This document shows, in pieces, positions 21,909 to 23,673 of a stretch of 23,673 nucleotides of DNA (position 1 is its first letter; every line of letters starts with the position of its first letter). Origin of the DNA: Seison nebaliae. Lineage: Eukaryota; Rotifera; Pararotatoria; Seisonacea; Seisonidae. Position numbers and translations under genes: made by a program. The notes under the pieces are model-generated. The model was not told the origin of the DNA. It searched no databases and saw only the letters and a program-made list of their open reading frames with translations. Location of the stretch: the NCBI GenBank assembly GCA_023231475.1, contig JALJEE010000384.1, forward strand, positions 1-23,673. Direction: 5' to 3'.

Positions 21909-22814
21909 TCATGTTGTTAAAGTTAAACTTGCATAACTGACGGAACAGTCATGAATGTTTTGTGCTTGATTCGATTGATTGTATTTTTGAAGTTTCAATT
22001 CAAATTGATCATATCCTTCTTTTCTCAATTTGTTTATAATGAACAAAAATATCATAATTGGATTTCTTCCACAAATTGTGTTTGAAGTTCTTTTTAAATA
22101 ATTAACGAATCCTTCATAATCTAAATTGACAATAAATTTTATTCCTTCCATATCTAATTCTTTGATCGATTCGCTTATCGGTAATGAGTTGTTCCTTTCG
22201 ATATAATTGAATTTACTTCCCCAATGACAGAAGTCACTAGAAATAATGAAAACGGTTTGTGGATCCATAAAATACCGAATTAAGATATTTCCTATTGCTT
22301 CATGATGCATCTGATTGGTATGGCCGACCATAATTGGGACTAATTTCCATGTTTCGGGTCTATTGGACATAATATATTTGATGAAAGGTAAATGCATTTC
22401 CAATGAATGTTCGTCTTCTTCTATTTTTCTGGTCAATTTCTGAAATGTTTTTACTGAACTCTTCTTATTCTCGTTTACCAATTCGTCAGCTATCATTTGG
22501 TTTAGCTTAATATTTCCAAATGGAGTTTCGTACTCCTCACAAACCGACACACCACAACCATCAAATGAAACATGATGTGATGGTCCTAATAAAAAAATGG
22601 TTTGAACAGTATCATTCTGTAGCAATGAACGATACACATGTCCTGCATTACTCCCTGAATAGCTATATCCCGCATGAGGTCCGATTATTGCTTTTGTTTT
22701 GATGTTTCTTTGTGAAATCTTGGCATTTCTTATGAACGTATCAATTTGCTTCTTTAATTCGACTGGATTATCAACATACCAAGAACCTGCATGTGTTGCT
22801 CTTCGAACTACCAT
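21909..22814 (-). CDS. MEMO1: MEMO1 family protein, intronless
   Basis: A single open frame of 301 residues (human MEMO1 has 297) with end-to-end family similarity. It begins RRATHAGSWYVDNP like human REASHAGSWY. The metal-site residues are present: His47 in GPHAGYSYSG, His80/His81 in GPSHHVS, and Cys248 in NTICGRNP, matching the iron/copper-binding His49, His81 and Cys244 of the human protein. DEDEHSLEMHLP-type and SSDFCHWG motifs are also conserved, as is the C-terminal DCSVSYASLTLT. MEMO proteins are related to non-haem iron dioxygenases and have been linked to ErbB2-driven cell motility, copper/iron handling and reactive-oxygen control, in the cytosol. The start is the ATG directly before VVRRATHAG. 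No intron is seen. The fold-back repeat lies directly downstream. Confidence 0.95.
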   Translation of the reverse strand: MVVRRATHAGSWYVDNPVELKKQIDTFIRNAKISQRNIKTKAIIGPHAGYSYSGSNAGHVYRSLLQNDTVQTIFLLGPSHHVSFDGCGVSVCEEYETPFGNIKLNQMIADELVNENKKSSVKTFQKLTRKIEEDEHSLEMHLPFIKYIMSNRPETWKLVPIMVGHTNQMHHEAIGNILIRYFMDPQTVFIISSDFCHWGSKFNYIERNNSLPISESIKELDMEGIKFIVNLDYEGFVNYLKRTSNTICGRNPIMIFLFIINKLRKEGYDQFELKLQKYNQSNQAQNIHDCSVSYASLTLTT

Positions 22815-23096
22815 TATTTTTCAATCAATTAAATTAAACTTTATGAATTAATGAATTGATTTTAACTATTATTTCACATAGTTTAAGCTATGCGTCTAAA
22901 ATCAATTTTATTCACCCACTCATCCTGAATGAGAAATCAACAAATCGCAGATTCAATATGATAATTGCGATATATAACTTATTGTGATTATATAAAATCT
23001 ATACAGAAGCAATTCGATTGAGGCAATTGAATTAACAAATTTTGAGATTACGTATTAATTTGATAAATTATTTAAAGTTCAGTTCAGTTGAAGTAT

Positions 23097-23348
23097 ATGA
23101 CATATACTATATGTGATTGTGACAATAGTATGTGGTTAAGTAGTGTTATGGACATCAAACCTGCTTCACTGGTAAAAAGTTGTCAATCAGTCTATTTTAG
23201 AGATTTCATTTTTTCCCAAGGTTCCACAGATTCTATGCCAATCGATCGGCAATTACTCGCGGAATTATATCGATTGATCAACAGTAACGAGGATCGAAAT
23301 TTTTTTACATTTTTTTCTATTTTGTCCCGACGGGAATTTGATCAATAA
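23097..23348 (+). CDS. Short ORF of unknown status, 83 residues
   Basis: This frame (start MTYTICDCDNSMWLSS, end FSILSRREFDQ) has no family I recognise. In its favour: a mixed amino-acid composition, the amphipathic stretch DRQLLAELYRLINSNEDR, less AT-rich codons than the flanks, and an AATAAA overlapping the stop. Against it: short length and no recognised domain. It lies head to head with MEMO1, about 280 nt away, so that gap would serve as a shared promoter. It could equally be a first exon of a gene beyond the window or chance. Confidence 0.25.
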   Translation: MTYTICDCDNSMWLSSVMDIKPASLVKSCQSVYFRDFIFSQGSTDSMPIDRQLLAELYRLINSNEDRNFFTFFSILSRREFDQ

Positions 23349-23673
23349 ATAATAATAATAATTTCCAAAGATCAGACTATAGGATTAAATGAAAATCAGA
23401 ATGCATCAATTACACTTTTTATCCATACAGCCTCTAACCAGATACCTATACTATTTTATGATGTTACTCTCTTCATAACTACTTTAAAGCGTCAAAAACT
23501 AAAGTGGTTGAAAAAAAAAGAGGAGCAATTGTCTCACGGAACAATTGTCACCGAATCGACTTTAAATTATAATTTAAAGTCTCCCAGTGATAGCTGGTAT
23601 TAAATGTTCATATCTTCATTTGTGTTCATTTTCATCTCTACACAGGTAATATCATATATGGTTTTATGTAATT
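23349..23673. other. AT-rich right flank, no gene seen
   Basis: No supportable coding frame. The only structure I see is the palindrome at 23558-23581 and, just before it, two copies of caattgtc about 18 bp apart. Confidence 0.4.
23558..23581. repeat. Perfect 24-bp palindrome
   Basis: The half-site gactttaaatta is followed by its exact reverse complement. AT-rich DNA yields many imperfect palindromes, but 12 exact paired bases with G/C at both ends is notable. It could be a transcription-factor site, a hairpin terminus or chance. Confidence 0.7.

Overview
The window reads as nuclear DNA of a small-genome, AT-rich animal, most likely an arthropod and possibly an acariform mite. The evidence is closely packed metazoan genes, very short spliceosomal introns (mostly 36-70 nt with GT...AG ends) and long AT-rich spacers. 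The organism call is an inference from gene style, not from a marker gene. Several short open stretches that look like broken fragments join into full-length genes once these small introns are removed by hand. The models of the LanC-like, kinesin and mannosidase genes keep frame end to end.

Layout, left to right. Positions 1-995 (minus) hold a decayed Tc3-like (Tc1/mariner) DNA transposon that runs off the left edge. Positions 1826-3237 (plus) hold a four-exon LanC-like (LANCL) gene. Positions 3454-12695 (minus) hold a kinesin-3 motor of the KIF13/Khc-73 type: motor, FHA, KIF1B-type stalk region and C-terminal CAP-Gly. One of its motor-domain introns is about 2.8 kb, far larger than any other here, and contains an antisense single-exon gene (10639-11577) for an unrecognised single-pass membrane protein. 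Positions 13785-15383 (plus) hold an intronless DNA polymerase lambda (BRCT, dRP-lyase, Pol X). Tail to tail with it, at 15431-19138 (minus), is a 17-exon lysosomal alpha-mannosidase (GH38). Positions 19668-20414 (minus) hold a two-exon gene for a small Cys-containing protein with a divergent homeodomain-like fold. Positions 21076-21789 hold a fold-back (inverted) repeat whose arms are made of degenerate ~30-bp iterations. Positions 21909-22814 (minus) hold an intronless MEMO1 gene, followed by a weak short ORF and a perfect 24-bp palindrome near the right edge.

The genes do not form a pathway. They are a run of unrelated housekeeping genes: glutathione-binding LanC-like protein, microtubule transport, DNA repair, lysosomal glycan breakdown and a MEMO-family redox/cytoskeletal protein. 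The items most worth a second look are the homeodomain-like protein with Glu at the normally invariant Asn51 position, the nested membrane-protein gene inside the kinesin intron, the fold-back repeat, and the CAP-Gly end of the kinesin, which keeps frame only if a 5-nt microexon is used. I saw no CRISPR array, rRNA, tRNA or retroviral element.
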